Source of the DNA: an uncultured Prevotella sp.
Lineage (GTDB): Bacteria; Bacteroidota; Bacteroidia; Bacteroidales; Bacteroidaceae
NCBI GenBank assembly: GCA_937922435.1
Contig: CAKZVT010000053.1
Span: 1-29,559, forward strand
Direction of reading: 5' to 3'
DNA length: 29,559 bases
A program made the position numbers and the translations under genes. Numbering within the stretch: the stretch's first letter is position 1; each line of letters begins with the position of its first letter. A model generated the notes under the pieces. It saw only the letters and a program-made list of their open reading frames with translations, was not told the DNA's origin and made no database searches. This document shows positions 29,515 through 29,559 of the stretch, piece after piece.

Positions 29515-29559
29515 TGTATGGAATATAAAGCCAATAAGCATATACATCCTACTGTAATT

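Overview
The window looks like chromosome of a Bacteroidales bacterium, most likely a Prevotella-type member of the Bacteroidota. Four things point there: promoter boxes of the Bacteroidota form (TTTG, 19-20 bp, TAnnTTTG) in front of several genes; a giant secreted subtilase ending in a type IX secretion (Por-type) sorting tail; the gene neighbourhoods purB-rluB-asnS and dxs-trkA-trkH; and intergenic repeats of the 'AAAGGCCGTCTTT' kind that I associate with Prevotella. No phage, plasmid, integrase or complete insertion sequence is visible, so the gene content is mostly housekeeping.

Layout. 1-37 is the 5' half of a tRNA (probably Val-TAC, minus strand). 212-637 is a small double-ACT regulatory protein. 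1036-6141 is a plus-strand run: purB (purine synthesis), an rRNA pseudouridine synthase with a long repetitive R/Q/G/Y-rich N-terminus, asnS, and a guanine deaminase. 6570-11423 is a minus-strand run, in transcription order a CPA2 cation/proton antiporter with universal-stress-like C-terminal domains, a LolD-type ABC ATPase, a CvfB-like S1 RNA-binding protein, and a divergent D-2-hydroxyacid dehydrogenase homologue that lacks the usual catalytic triad. 11716-12726 is asd (aspartate-semialdehyde dehydrogenase), convergent with a 2580-residue S8 peptidase (12916-20658, minus). 21513-27291 is a plus-strand run: dxs (isoprenoid synthesis), trkA and trkH (potassium uptake), and a class I mannose-6-phosphate isomerase. 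27362-29210 is a minus-strand two-gene operon: a compact ABC/AAA-type ATPase followed by a DUF4435 (TOPRIM-like) protein. That is the same pair of protein families used by the PARIS anti-phage system.

The most striking structure is between the genes. Many gaps are filled by inverted repeats whose arms are themselves short tandem arrays with a strict period of 7 nt (around rluB, and between manA and the DUF4435 gene), 8 nt (before the guanine deaminase and lolD genes) or 9 nt (twice in 6206-6515). A second repeat family, with palindromic AAAAGGCCGTCTTTT arms and a 5' mini-stem that covaries between copies, occurs at 770, 6314, 12735, 20987 and 29384. A third family of GC-rich inverted ends (CCCACCCCAACCCTCCC) bounds two composite elements. 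At 21098-21375 a MITE-like element with perfect 16-bp inverted ends encloses four GGATTTGCAATCC palindromes. These repeats occupy nearly all of the noncoding DNA and are the part least explained by ordinary annotation.
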